A program made the position numbers and the translations under genes. DNA of 64,000 nucleotides, taken from contig CAZRQL010000002.1 in NCBI GenBank assembly GCA_964602415.1, forward strand, positions 1 to 64,000. The letters are read 5' to 3'. Positions within the stretch are counted from its first letter, which is position 1, and the number at the start of each line of letters is the position of its first letter. A model generated the notes under the pieces. It saw only the letters and a program-made list of their open reading frames with translations. It was not told the origin of the DNA and made no database searches. Below are positions 16,644-24,947 of the stretch, one piece after another. Source of the DNA: CAZRQL01 sp964602415 (lineage in GTDB: Bacteria > Bacteroidota > Bacteroidia > Cytophagales > Flammeovirgaceae).

Positions 16644-17441
16644 TCAAATTTTATTTTTCCAGAGCCTTATCATAATAAAAGCCATCAACATACCCCCCAA
16701 ATGTGCCAAATGGGCAATATTGTCATCGGGTCTTTGTTGGTAAACAGATATGAGTTCGTAAACGCCGTAAAAAGTTACCAAATATTTTGCCCTGATGGGG
16801 ATGGGTGGAAAAAGCAAAAACAACTGCAAATTGGGATAGAGCAAACCAAAGCCCATCAAAATACCAAAAATAGCACCCGAAGCCCCCACCATAGGCGTAT
16901 TGAACTGATCAACACGGAGTTTGGCGTACTGGCTCACTATATCGGTGGCTCTGGATATGTACATAGGGTCTTGCGGATTGGCAGGATAAACTTCGTAAAC
17001 GAACTCATACACCGATTCGCGCCAGCGCACCTGAGAGGTGGATTCGACAAAAGAAATCAGGGACTCAGGACTGGGGCTGTCTATAAAAGACTTCACTTCT
17101 GCTGCCAAATTAAGGTATTGCACTACATAAAAAGACTGGTGCAACAGTGCCGCTCCAATACCGCAGACCAAATAAAAAGTCAAAAACCGTTGGCTGCCAA
17201 AGCGGTACTCCAAGACCGGTCCAAAAATCAACAGCCCAAACATATTGCTGAGAATGTGGTGCAATCCCCCATGCAAAAACATGTAAGTAATGATTTGAAA
17301 TACTTGAAAATCACTACCCATGACAAACCTGAGTCCGAAATTTTCGGCCAAAGACATGCCCAAAAAGACTGTCAGACCAAATACGACCAGATTGGCCAAA
17401 AGTAAGTTCTTAACTACGGGGGTGAGTTGGCTACCAAACAT
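16644..17441 (-). CDS. Rhomboid family intramembrane serine protease
   Basis: 265 aa. The catalytic motif is VGASGAIFG (S188) with the His in HLAHLGG (H247). TM helix 2 motif FLHGGLHHILSNMFGL is present. Unusually, a soluble insert of about 70 residues (roughly 110-180, ending before PMVGASG) separates the early helices from the catalytic helix. The ATG at 17441 is preferred to a TTG three codons earlier. It is upstream of, and probably co-transcribed with, the second rhomboid gene and the cryptochrome. Confidence 0.9.
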   Translation of the reverse strand: MFGSQLTPVVKNLLLANLVVFGLTVFLGMSLAENFGLRFVMGSDFQVFQIITYMFLHGGLHHILSNMFGLLIFGPVLEYRFGSQRFLTFYLVCGIGAALLHQSFYVVQYLNLAAEVKSFIDSPSPESLISFVESTSQVRWRESVYEFVYEVYPANPQDPMYISRATDIVSQYAKLRVDQFNTPMVGASGAIFGILMGFGLLYPNLQLFLLFPPIPIRAKYLVTFYGVYELISVYQQRPDDNIAHLAHLGGMLMAFIMIRLWKNKI

Positions 17442-17480
17442 GTATGTCAATTTATTGATGAAATTAAGCTAATTGCCGTC

Positions 17481-18017
17481 TTATTCGGGCATTTTGTCTA
17501 TCACTTCTTCGAGCTTGTCTTCGCTGTAAGCCCCCGAAGTGGCATAAATAATTTTTCCTTTTTCGTCCAAGACGAAAAAATAAGGCAGGTCTTTTTGCCC
17601 CAGTTTCAAAGCGTCTTTGTACTGACCGATAGCCCCTTTGTACAGGTGAACATAAGGCTGAAGTTTTTTGTCAATGCCCTCACGCATCTCTCGCTCTATT
17701 TTTTCGCCTGCTATTTGCGCAACCCCTTTTATCATGCCGATAAAATAAATGTTCACATCGTACTCAAGCGTAAAAAGGCCTTTGTCCGGTTCGACAAAGG
17801 TTTTGTAAACGGGTTCAAACCAAGGTTTGAGCAACTCGTCCGATTTTTTTGAGTACGCAACCCCTACCAGCGTGATTTTCCCTTTGGCCGCAAGGGGCAA
17901 TTTTATTTTCTTGTCATCGGAAAGCCGCTCCAACTCAATATCGGGAAACATGCTCCCCACTTGGGCATGCACCGAAAACGACACAAAAAGTATAACAAAC
18001 AGATGGAAAAATCTCAT
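17481..18017 (-). CDS. Exported thioredoxin-fold-like protein without CxxC
   Basis: 178 aa with signal peptide MRFFHLFVILFVSFSVHAQ. The mature protein resembles the AhpC/TSA or ATP10-like thioredoxin fold: GSMFPDIELERL at the start, GKITLVGVAYSK, and late DLPYFFVLDEKGKIIYATSG. No CxxC or other cysteine pair is visible, so redox catalysis is unlikely. A -7 box TAACTTTG on the minus strand (complement of 18030-18037) precedes the start. It heads a minus-strand run with the two rhomboids and the cryptochrome. Confidence 0.6.
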   Translation of the reverse strand: MRFFHLFVILFVSFSVHAQVGSMFPDIELERLSDDKKIKLPLAAKGKITLVGVAYSKKSDELLKPWFEPVYKTFVEPDKGLFTLEYDVNIYFIGMIKGVAQIAGEKIEREMREGIDKKLQPYVHLYKGAIGQYKDALKLGQKDLPYFFVLDEKGKIIYATSGAYSEDKLEEVIDKMPE

Positions 18018-18109
18018 TGTGTTTTTTTACAAAGTTAAAAAAAATTATATCATTTTTGCTTCATCGGTCTGTTCACAGAAATAAAGTTACCCTCGCTATT
18101 CTTTTACAC

Positions 18110-18160
18110 ATGCAAACCATCAAAATTTTCGTCGCCTCATTTTGGGACATGGGTATTTAG
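18110..18160 (+). pseudogene. Possible N-terminal remnant of a DUF4062-like gene
   Basis: An ATG opens 16 codons (MQTIKIFVASFWDMGI) before TAG. KIFVAS at the start of a protein recalls the N-termini of DUF4062/TIR-like proteins. Nothing recognisable follows, and a repeat cluster begins about 100 bases later. With so few residues this may be chance. Confidence 0.2.
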
Positions 18161-18266
18161 AATAACCAAGTAGATTTATTGATTAATCCAGGGCTAAGCA
18201 ATAACTAAAAACAGCATCTGCGGTTTAAATTGTTGAAAATAGGCTGTCGCTAGTAGGGCATTCATC

Positions 18267-18765
18267 CCGTAGGAATGGTATGAAAATGATTTCTTGCACC
18301 GCCTCTATCTATAAACCACGGGTTTAAACCCGTGGCTATTTGCAATTGGGCTATGGAGGTATTGCCTCTACGAGGCGGCTCCGTAGGAGCAAGATGTTAA
18401 TAGATTTGGGCAACACCAATGCCGTAGGAATGGTATGAAAATGATTTCTTGCACCGCCTCTATCTATAAACCACGGNNNNNNNNNNNNNNNNNNNNNNNN
18501 NNNNNNNNNNNNNNNNNNNNNNNNNNNNNNNNNNNNNNNNNNNNNNNNNNNNNNNNNNNNNNNNNNNNNNNNNNNNCCGTAGGAATGGTATGAAAATGAT
18601 TTCTTGCACCGCCTCTATCTATAAACCACGGGTTTAAACCCGTGGCTATTTGCAATTGGGCTATGGAGGTATTGCCTCTACGAGGCGGCTCCGTAGGAGC
18701 AAGATGTTAATAGATTCAGATTATCACACAACCCCAATTCCGTAGGAATGGCATAAAAATAATTG
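18267..18765. repeat. Tandem palindromic intergenic repeat, 155-bp period
   Basis: Copy A is 18267-18421. Copy B starts at 18422 and runs into an assembly gap. Copy C starts at 18577 and matches A for about 140 bp, to 18716. A shortened fourth copy (CCGTAGGAATGGCATAAAAA) starts near 18744. Each unit contains the perfect 20-bp palindrome CCACGGGTTTAAACCCGTGG and two small hairpins, GCCTC-TAC-GAGGC and GCTCC-GTA-GGAGC. No coding capacity is apparent. It resembles REP/MITE-type elements; no transposase is nearby. Confidence 0.8.
18477..18576. other. Assembly gap inside the tandem repeat (100 N)
   Basis: 100 N within repeat copy B. The true number of repeat units is therefore unknown. Confidence 0.98.
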
Positions 18766-18818
18766 GGTGTCCTTAATCCGTGTACATCTTTTTTATCCAT
18801 TTTGCTGTTTAAATAAGT

Positions 18819-19187
18819 ATGAAAACTTTTTTTGTTGGGATAGGTGTATCCATTCTAATCTTTTCGTTTCTCAAACCCATAGGCGGTTGCGAATTTTATT
18901 TTTACGCCTTGGTGGTGGCCGATACTTGCTATGTGTCTGAGATTGAATTTTGTAGGGGTTCAAAAGTAAGCGGGGGCATAGAAGGGATACAGGAGCGTAT
19001 TTTGAAAAGAAACGCTCAAGCCGAGCGTCAAAACTTCAGGACACGGTACAAGTGCTACCAGTTCTCAAATGGCCTCTACACCCGTGGCAAAGAAGAAGAA
19101 AAACACACCACGGGCTACATGCAGCAGTGGAGAGAGGACTTTCTGAGCACAGTCAAAAAAGAGCGCATCACTGTGGTGGAGCTTTAG
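18819..19187 (+). CDS. Hypothetical protein with N-terminal signal or anchor
   Basis: 122 aa. The N-terminus MKTFFVGIGVSILIFSFL is hydrophobic; the rest is charged, ends KERITVVEL and has four cysteines (CEF, CYV, CRG, CYQ). The frame is open and uses codons like its neighbours, but I recognise no family. It follows the repeat cluster and precedes the VIT1-type transporter by 61 bases. Confidence 0.45.
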   Translation: MKTFFVGIGVSILIFSFLKPIGGCEFYFYALVVADTCYVSEIEFCRGSKVSGGIEGIQERILKRNAQAERQNFRTRYKCYQFSNGLYTRGKEEEKHTTGYMQQWREDFLSTVKKERITVVEL

Positions 19188-19248
19188 ACGGATTCTAAAT
19201 TCGCCCTCCCAAACAAGTAGCGGCTTGCTATTTTTCCAAATTTGCATC

Positions 19249-19980
19249 ATGGAAAATGTAGAAATTCAATTGCACGGAAGCAATGAATTGGGAGTGCAAG
19301 AGTACCTGCCGGAGTTTGTGTATGGAGGTATAGACGGGGCTGTAACCACCTTTGCCGTGGTGGCGGGTGCTTCGGGGGCAGGGTTAGACTCAAAAGTGGT
19401 TATCATATTGGGGCTGGCCAATCTGCTGGCCGATGGTCTTTCTATGTCAATAGGCGGTTATCTTTCTGCCAAAACCCAAAGAGACACGTACCTAAAACAC
19501 GAGCAAAAAGAGTACTGGGAAATAGAAAACCTCAGGGAAAAAGAAATTGAAGAGGTCAGAGAAATTTACCAACGCAAAGGATTTGAGGGCGAATTGCTTG
19601 GCCAAGTGGTAGAAAAAATCATAGAAGACAAAAACCGCTGGGTAGATGTGATGATGAAAGAAGAACTTAGCATGATAAAGGAAGAAAAATCTCCTTTGAT
19701 GACGGGATTGGCCACTTTTATTTCGTTTGTGCTGGTGGGGACTTTTCCTCTTTTTTTCTACCTAATGGACTGGGGATTGGGTCTTGGTATTGGTTATGAC
19801 AGGCTCTTTTTGTACTCCACCGTACTTACTACCCTGGCATTTGCAACCGTTGGGGCTTTGAAGTCTTACGTCAACCAAATATCTATTACAAAAGGCATCT
19901 TAGAAACGGTATTGTTGGGTTTGGTAGCGGCTTTTGTGGCCTACTGGGTAGGAGCGATTTTAGAAAAATCCTTCAATTGA
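19249..19980 (+). CDS. VIT1/CCC1-family iron/manganese transporter
   Basis: 243 aa, about five membrane segments. The first region GGIDGAVTTFAVVAGASGAGL, followed by LGLANLLADGLSMSIGGYLS, is the family signature. A cytosolic acidic helical segment (residues 75-150, rich in Glu and Lys) matches the metal-binding domain between TM2 and TM3. The family exports or sequesters Fe2+ and Mn2+. ATG at 19249 is preferred to an in-frame TTG at 19225. The 3' end overlaps the convergent siaC by 8 bases. Confidence 0.9.
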   Translation: MENVEIQLHGSNELGVQEYLPEFVYGGIDGAVTTFAVVAGASGAGLDSKVVIILGLANLLADGLSMSIGGYLSAKTQRDTYLKHEQKEYWEIENLREKEIEEVREIYQRKGFEGELLGQVVEKIIEDKNRWVDVMMKEELSMIKEEKSPLMTGLATFISFVLVGTFPLFFYLMDWGLGLGIGYDRLFLYSTVLTTLAFATVGALKSYVNQISITKGILETVLLGLVAAFVAYWVGAILEKSFN

Positions 19981-20371
19981 TAGGGTAGGAAATAAAATTG
20001 AACTTCATATCTACCGCCGCTTCAATATCTTCGCCGTCAAGCAAAAAATCGTCTTCGTCGGGGTCGGGATAAAACCAATTGATGGTAACTTGTTTGCCTT
20101 GCTGAGAAAAGCTTTTTAGCAGGGCTATTACGTCAGTGAGTGCCCGGGCAGAGGTGGTGTTGAAATAAGAAAGTTTGACATTAAACTCTACTGTGTTTTG
20201 GATGCTGAAAAAATCTCTAAACCACTGAGACAGCACCGAGTAAAATTCAAATGCGTTTTCCATAAAAGACTCTCCTTCAATCCAACAAATTCCTGTAGAG
20301 GCATCAAATCTCACAGAAGGAGTTATGTCTGATAAAATTCTTTGGTTGGATGTAATAATCAAATTCTCCAT
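19973..20371 (-). CDS. siaC: SiaC-family regulatory phosphoprotein (DUF1987)
   Basis: 132 aa. The DUF1987 pattern is clear: ITPSVRFDASTGICWIEGESFMENAFEFY, then VEFNVKLSYFNTTSARAL and an acidic stretch DPDEDD. In Pseudomonas SiaC is phosphorylated by the kinase SiaB and, unphosphorylated, activates the diguanylate cyclase SiaD. The Thr/Ser in NTTSARA is the likely phosphorylation region (inference). The ATG at 20371 matches the family N-terminus. It follows siaB by 16 bases. Confidence 0.88.
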   Translation of the reverse strand: MENLIITSNQRILSDITPSVRFDASTGICWIEGESFMENAFEFYSVLSQWFRDFFSIQNTVEFNVKLSYFNTTSARALTDVIALLKSFSQQGKQVTINWFYPDPDEDDFLLDGEDIEAAVDMKFNFISYPIN

Positions 20372-20387
20372 GTGTTTGTTTCGCGGG

Positions 20388-20957
20388 TTAATCTTTTCTA
20401 ATATCTGCACCAAGTGTAAAGTAACCAAATTGTTTATCAACTTCCACAAAAGAGGCATAAATGGGAAAATCCGATTTGAGTGCGATTTGTATTAATCCAA
20501 TTTTGCCACTGCGTTGGCTGGTTTCTAAAGGGCGGGAGAGCAGTTCGCGTTTCATCTCCCGTAAGCCTTGCGTATCCATCGAGGAAATATGCTTAATATA
20601 TTGATTGAGGATTTTGCCATCATCATTGAGAACTTTATTTGTTGACACAATTGAGAACCTGTCATTTTTCTCAAGTATCAGAATGGTTCCAATCCCTATG
20701 TTATTGAAGATGCTGTTTCTAACCACAGATTTTTCTATTGAGTTCCGCGAAATATTTTGAGCCACTTCCACACACACGGCAAAAAGCCTTTTCATTGCAC
20801 GAGAAAAATTTTGGTCTTCAAAGCGCAACGAATGAAATAAGTTTGACATCAAGACCTCTTCAAAGGCTCCTTTATAGTACATACAGACAGCACCTTCCCC
20901 TGCAAAGAGTTCTGTTTCTGTTGAGTAAACTGCCAGCGTTGCGTTTGGAAAACCCAT
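20388..20957 (-). CDS. siaB: SiaB-family protein kinase
   Basis: 189 aa with a histidine-kinase-like ATPase fold as in SiaB and anti-sigma kinases. The N-box-like helix VEVAQNISRNS lies near residue 70, and IGLIQIALKSDFPI lies near the end. It phosphorylates SiaC in the known system. On the minus strand TATATTTG (complement of 20977-20984) stands 19 bases before the ATG, with TTTG 22 bases further up. No SiaA phosphatase or SiaD cyclase is in the window. Confidence 0.87.
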   Translation of the reverse strand: MGFPNATLAVYSTETELFAGEGAVCMYYKGAFEEVLMSNLFHSLRFEDQNFSRAMKRLFAVCVEVAQNISRNSIEKSVVRNSIFNNIGIGTILILEKNDRFSIVSTNKVLNDDGKILNQYIKHISSMDTQGLREMKRELLSRPLETSQRSGKIGLIQIALKSDFPIYASFVEVDKQFGYFTLGADIRKD

Positions 20958-21011
20958 TAGACACTTTTTGGATGAGCAAATATATTTTTTTACAACATAT
21001 AATAGACAAAA

Positions 21012-21917
21012 TCATCTGTTTTTTGCTAAAAATAAAACGCCCAAAAACACCAATGCCATACCCAAGCCATGAAAAAAAGTAAATGGCTCGCCATCCCAAA
21101 GCCCCCAAAGCACTGACACAATCGGCATTAGATAGGTAACGGAACTTGCCAAAACAGGCGAGACCATTTTTATAAATTTGTTGAAAAGTATAAGTCCCAA
21201 CACAGTAGAAAAAAGTGCCAACAAAAAAACAGCCCCGATTGAAAGATATTTTTCAGGAAGTAAAATAAACCCGGCATTATTGAAAAATAATATGACGGTT
21301 GCGGGAATTCCGACCAGAGTCAAGGCCAAAGAAGACAACAAGAGAGAGGGAATATGGGATAAATTTTTCTTTATGTAGTTGATATTGAGCCCATAGCAGA
21401 ATGTCCCTAACACCGCAAACAGCCCATACGAGTTGAAGCGCAATTCACCGGACTTGCCAACCAATATCAAAATAAGTGCTCCTAAAAATCCTGTGATTAC
21501 CCCAATAATTTGCCCTGCCCTAAACCGAGAAGCAAAAAAAATCCCTCCCGTCAACAGTACCCATACAGGGGTGAGCGTGTTCAAGATACCTGCAACCGAA
21601 CTTGAAACCCCGATGATGGCCATTCCAAAAAGAAAAGATGGAAAAAAATTGCCCAATAATCCCGAAATGGCTATTTTCTTCAAGTCGGATGGGGGTATTT
21701 CTTGCCACCTCAAAACGGCTACGGGGGCGAGCATCAAGCCTGCAAAGACCAACCTCAAAGAACCCAATTGCCAAAAAGTCAAGGTTTCCAAACCTCTTTT
21801 GATGAGAATGAACGAACTCCCCCAAATCAGCGTCAATACAATAAGTATGATAACAGACTGAATTTTTTGATTGCTCCAAAACTTGCTTTCCGGTGGCTTT
21901 TCCAATTTTTTGTGCAA
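21012..21917 (-). CDS. EamA-family (DMT) exporter
   Basis: 301 aa with about ten membrane helices in two repeated halves. LTLIWGSSFILIKRGLETLTFWQLGSLRLVFAG is the EamA signature, repeated as AVLGTFCYGLNINYI in the second half. The substrate cannot be told. No ATG precedes the first helix; translation must begin at TTG (21917, or a second TTG four codons on). It is divergent from the ABC ATPase 28 bases away. Confidence 0.88.
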   Translation of the reverse strand: MHKKLEKPPESKFWSNQKIQSVIILIVLTLIWGSSFILIKRGLETLTFWQLGSLRLVFAGLMLAPVAVLRWQEIPPSDLKKIAISGLLGNFFPSFLFGMAIIGVSSSVAGILNTLTPVWVLLTGGIFFASRFRAGQIIGVITGFLGALILILVGKSGELRFNSYGLFAVLGTFCYGLNINYIKKNLSHIPSLLLSSLALTLVGIPATVILFFNNAGFILLPEKYLSIGAVFLLALFSTVLGLILFNKFIKMVSPVLASSVTYLMPIVSVLWGLWDGEPFTFFHGLGMALVFLGVLFLAKNR

Positions 21918-21945
21918 AACTACATCAAAATAACCTACCCCATCT

Positions 21946-22566
21946 ATGATTTTGGTGCAAAATCTATGTCATGTTTATCCCAATCAAAAAATTGATTTTC
22001 AAGATTTTGAGGTTAAACACAAACAGCGTTGTCTTTTGATTGGCCCCTCAGGAAGCGGCAAAACGACTCTATTGCACTTGTTGGCGGGTTTTCTAAAAGT
22101 TCAAAAAGGCTCTCTGGTAGTGGCAAACCACAGCCTCCAGCTACTTAATGAAAAAGGCTTGGACAAATACCGCAACGAATTCATAGGCTATGTGCCTCAA
22201 AAACAACCCTTTTGGTTTGCGGGTACAGTGGCCGACCAAGTTGCGCTGCCTCAATTTTTTGCAAAAAAAAACAAAGACCTTAGCTTGATTGATTTTTTGG
22301 GGCTATCGAAGTTTATGCACCAAAAGCCATCGTCTCTTAGCTTTGGGCAGCAGCAACGCCTTTCGCTTGCCCGCGCCTTGGCCAACCGGCCACAGGTACT
22401 TTTGGCCGATGAACCCACATCAGCCCTAGACAAAGAAAATACCCGCTTGGTGATGAATTTGATTGATGGGTTGCAAAAAGAAATTGGTTTTACTTTGTTG
22501 GTAAGTTCTCATGATGGAAGAATTACAGATTTTTTTGACATAAATATACACTTTAAGCCCCTATAA
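21946..22566 (+). CDS. Orphan ABC transporter ATP-binding protein (LolD/MacB-like)
   Basis: 206 aa, a single nucleotide-binding domain. Walker A is GPSGSGKTT, the Q-loop is YVPQKQPFW, the signature is LSFGQQQRLSLARAL, Walker B is VLLADEPTSALD and the switch His is in SSHDGR. The order and short length fit the LolD/MacB (MacEL) class, which works with FtsX-fold permeases. No permease is adjacent. The MacB-type permease at 45633, which lacks its own ATPase domain, is one candidate partner (inference). Confidence 0.88.
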   Translation: MILVQNLCHVYPNQKIDFQDFEVKHKQRCLLIGPSGSGKTTLLHLLAGFLKVQKGSLVVANHSLQLLNEKGLDKYRNEFIGYVPQKQPFWFAGTVADQVALPQFFAKKNKDLSLIDFLGLSKFMHQKPSSLSFGQQQRLSLARALANRPQVLLADEPTSALDKENTRLVMNLIDGLQKEIGFTLLVSSHDGRITDFFDINIHFKPL

Positions 22567-22587
22567 ATCATCTTTTTAGTGTTTTGA

Positions 22588-22617
22588 TTTGTTTTTTTCT
22601 CTTCCTTTATATCTTTG
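22588..22617 (+). promoter_or_regulatory. Promoter of the AraC-family gene
   Basis: TTTG (22588-22591), 18 bases, TATCTTTG (22610-22617): a full Bacteroidetes-type match. The predicted start near 22624 gives a leader of about 50 bases before the ATG at 22674. Confidence 0.5.
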
Positions 22618-22673
22618 CCCAAATTTTGCAGTACAAATGCTTACTGTGCATAACAACTGCCTTAACACAACAC

Positions 22674-23603
22674 ATGGAAGATTACAGCATTATTTTGGAC
22701 TCGCTGAGCTATAAAATCGAGCGTGTCAATCAAATAGAATTAAAAACCCGCTTCCAACTCAACAGTTTTTCAGAAACCCGTAACACCATGATATTGGTCA
22801 ATTCGGGCAATTTGTTTGTAGGTGAAGAAAAGCGCAAAATTGAACCGGATGAAATTTTATTTGTACCTGAAAATGTCAGCGTCATACTGACTTTTGGTAA
22901 AGGCACAGGTGAGAGCGATGTCTATACTCCCGAAATGGTGCTGCCCAGACGCAATGAGTTTATGGCCAATCTGCCTTACCAGCAGCACTCTTCCACTAAA
23001 AGCAAAATATTGAATATGACCACTCTGACTTTTGAAGCGAGGGCATACGATTCGGTCAATTTTTTCAGTGTGCTCTCGGTGGGCTATTTTATAGTTCCGG
23101 CTGCTTGGGGGCTGGCTCCCTTTTTAAAATCTGTCTATGACGAATTTCACTCTCAAAGGCTGTCCAGAGAGCAGATGCTTACTTCGTTGCTCTCTATTAT
23201 GGTTATCAAGATGATGCGCTATCTTGACAAAGACAATTTGTTCATAGAAAAACTTTCCACAAAACGCAACTATTTTAAAGACAGGCGAATACTGCAAGTA
23301 TTCAAATACATTGACTCCAATTTGGGGGGAGACCTTTCCAACAAAAAACTCAGTGAGGCAGCAGAAATTTCTGAGGATTACTTCAGCCACTACTTCAAAA
23401 GCGTAACAGGTATGGCACCACAAGATTTTGTTGAGTACCAACGTATGGAGCGGGCTACTTCCCTTTTGAGGCATTCAAAGAAAAAAATACACCAAATAGC
23501 AAAGGATTTGGGCTACTCAGATACGTCTTACTTCTGTAGGCGGTTCAAAAAGATTTATGGGGCAACAGCCGCCATGGTCAGAAAAAGAGAGCTGCATATC
23601 TAA
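22674..23603 (+). CDS. AraC-family transcriptional regulator
   Basis: 309 aa. The N-terminal part (residues 1-200) is a divergent sensor or cupin-like region; the C-terminal 100 residues hold two helix-turn-helix motifs (LSEAAEISEDYFSHYFKSVTGMAPQDFV and IHQIAKDLGYSDTSYFCRRFKKIYG). It binds DNA; ligand and targets are unknown. The ATG at 22674 is chosen because it follows the promoter; the upstream in-frame part is hydrophobic and unlike the family. The next gene starts 10 bases on. Confidence 0.88.
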   Translation: MEDYSIILDSLSYKIERVNQIELKTRFQLNSFSETRNTMILVNSGNLFVGEEKRKIEPDEILFVPENVSVILTFGKGTGESDVYTPEMVLPRRNEFMANLPYQQHSSTKSKILNMTTLTFEARAYDSVNFFSVLSVGYFIVPAAWGLAPFLKSVYDEFHSQRLSREQMLTSLLSIMVIKMMRYLDKDNLFIEKLSTKRNYFKDRRILQVFKYIDSNLGGDLSNKKLSEAAEISEDYFSHYFKSVTGMAPQDFVEYQRMERATSLLRHSKKKIHQIAKDLGYSDTSYFCRRFKKIYGATAAMVRKRELHI

Positions 23604-23612
23604 ATCCTTGAT

Positions 23613-24947
23613 ATGGAACAAAATAAAGAAAAACCCAAAGCCCAAGAAAGCATACCCTCCACCAAAGTTGAGCGTGCAGCCAGATTTGTGAAAACAGGAT
23701 TCAAAGTTGGTGGCAATTACATCAAACACTACGCAAAAAAAATTGTTGACCCTTCTACCAGTGTCAATGAGCTTCATGCCGCAAACGCAGAAGACATTTA
23801 CAATACGCTGTCCCAACTCAAAGGCAGTGCCCTAAAAGTGGCGCAAATGCTCTCGATGGATAAAAATATTTTACCCCAAGAGTACTCCCAAAAATTCACC
23901 CAAGCCCAGTACAGTGCGCCTCCTCTCTCCTACCCCTTGGTTGTCAAAACATTCCAAAAAGCCTTTGGCAAGTCTCCCGGCGAAATATTCGATACTTTTA
24001 GTCAAAGTTCCGTTGCTGCGGCTTCGATAGGACAAGTTCACAAGGCCACCAAGGGCGGTCAAACCTTTGCTGTCAAAGTGCAGTACCCGGGGGTAGCGGA
24101 AAGCATCAAATCGGATTTGCGGATGGTAAAGCCTTTTGCCTCTACCATATTGCAAATCAATCAAAAAGAGCTGGATCATTACGTTGAAGAGGTCGAAACC
24201 ATGCTCCTCTCCGAAACAGACTATGCCCTCGAACTCCGCCGCTCCATCGAACTCACGCAGGCTTGCGCCGGCATCGAAGGCGTATTTTTTCCGAAATATT
24301 TCCCCGAGTATTCCTCAGATAGAATTTTGACGATGGAGTGGATTGATGGCCAGCACCTCGATGAGTTCCTGAAAACCAACCCCAGCCAAGAAATTCGCAA
24401 CAAAATCGGGCAGACCCTTTGGGATTTCTACGACCACCAGTTCCACAATCTCAAGACCATACATGCCGATCCGCACCCGGGCAATTTTTTGCTCCAACCC
24501 GATGGGCGGGTAGGTATTATTGACTTTGGATGCGTAAAAGTGGTTGACCCTGATTTTTATGAGAAATATTTCAGACTCTTGAGTCCTGATATTTTGGAAA
24601 ATCAAAGCGAGCTATCTGCTTTACTTCACTCATTCAATTTTTTGCAGGCTGATGATTCCGACTCAGAAAAACAAGAACTTACAGCCATATTTACCCAAAT
24701 GGTCAAACTGTTGGGTAGGCCGTTTTACAGTGGAGAATTTGATTTTTCCGGCGAACAGTATTTCTTTGAAGTAGCCGAATTTGGCCAAGCGATGGCAAAA
24801 AACAAAATCATGCGAGACACGAGCAAGCCCAGAGGCGACAGAAGAGCTTTGTATGTCAATCGCACATTTTTTGGGCTTTACTCAATGCTCAACCAAATTG
24901 GGGCAAAAATCAGCACGCGCTCTATTTGGTATCAACGAAAGCAATAA
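23613..24947 (+). CDS. ABC1/UbiB-family (AarF) atypical kinase
   Basis: 444 aa. Family marks are the N-terminal LKGSALKVAQMLSMD (KxGQ-type helix), the alanine-rich loop AAASIGQVHKA, the kinase lysine in FAVKVQYPG, the catalytic HADPHPGNF and the DFG equivalent IIDFGCVK. Such proteins act in quinone or isoprenoid lipid metabolism as ATPases. It follows the AraC gene by 9 bases, so they may be co-regulated. Its 3' end overlaps the convergent gene by 16 bases. Confidence 0.9.
   Translation: MEQNKEKPKAQESIPSTKVERAARFVKTGFKVGGNYIKHYAKKIVDPSTSVNELHAANAEDIYNTLSQLKGSALKVAQMLSMDKNILPQEYSQKFTQAQYSAPPLSYPLVVKTFQKAFGKSPGEIFDTFSQSSVAAASIGQVHKATKGGQTFAVKVQYPGVAESIKSDLRMVKPFASTILQINQKELDHYVEEVETMLLSETDYALELRRSIELTQACAGIEGVFFPKYFPEYSSDRILTMEWIDGQHLDEFLKTNPSQEIRNKIGQTLWDFYDHQFHNLKTIHADPHPGNFLLQPDGRVGIIDFGCVKVVDPDFYEKYFRLLSPDILENQSELSALLHSFNFLQADDSDSEKQELTAIFTQMVKLLGRPFYSGEFDFSGEQYFFEVAEFGQAMAKNKIMRDTSKPRGDRRALYVNRTFFGLYSMLNQIGAKISTRSIWYQRKQ

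Noticed and set aside
18422..18577. Repeat copies B and C are exactly 155 bases apart across the N gap, as if the gap were true size
   Set aside because: The gap is exactly 100 N, as is the one in the CRISPR array where the spacing does not fit the period. I treat the agreement as chance.
19205..19240. Small TAGC-GCTA hairpin followed by T-run after the 122-aa gene
   Set aside because: The stem is only four base pairs, too weak to call a terminator.
21012..21945. EamA exporter and ABC ATPase as one transport system
   Set aside because: They are divergent, and EamA proteins are secondary carriers that need no ATPase.
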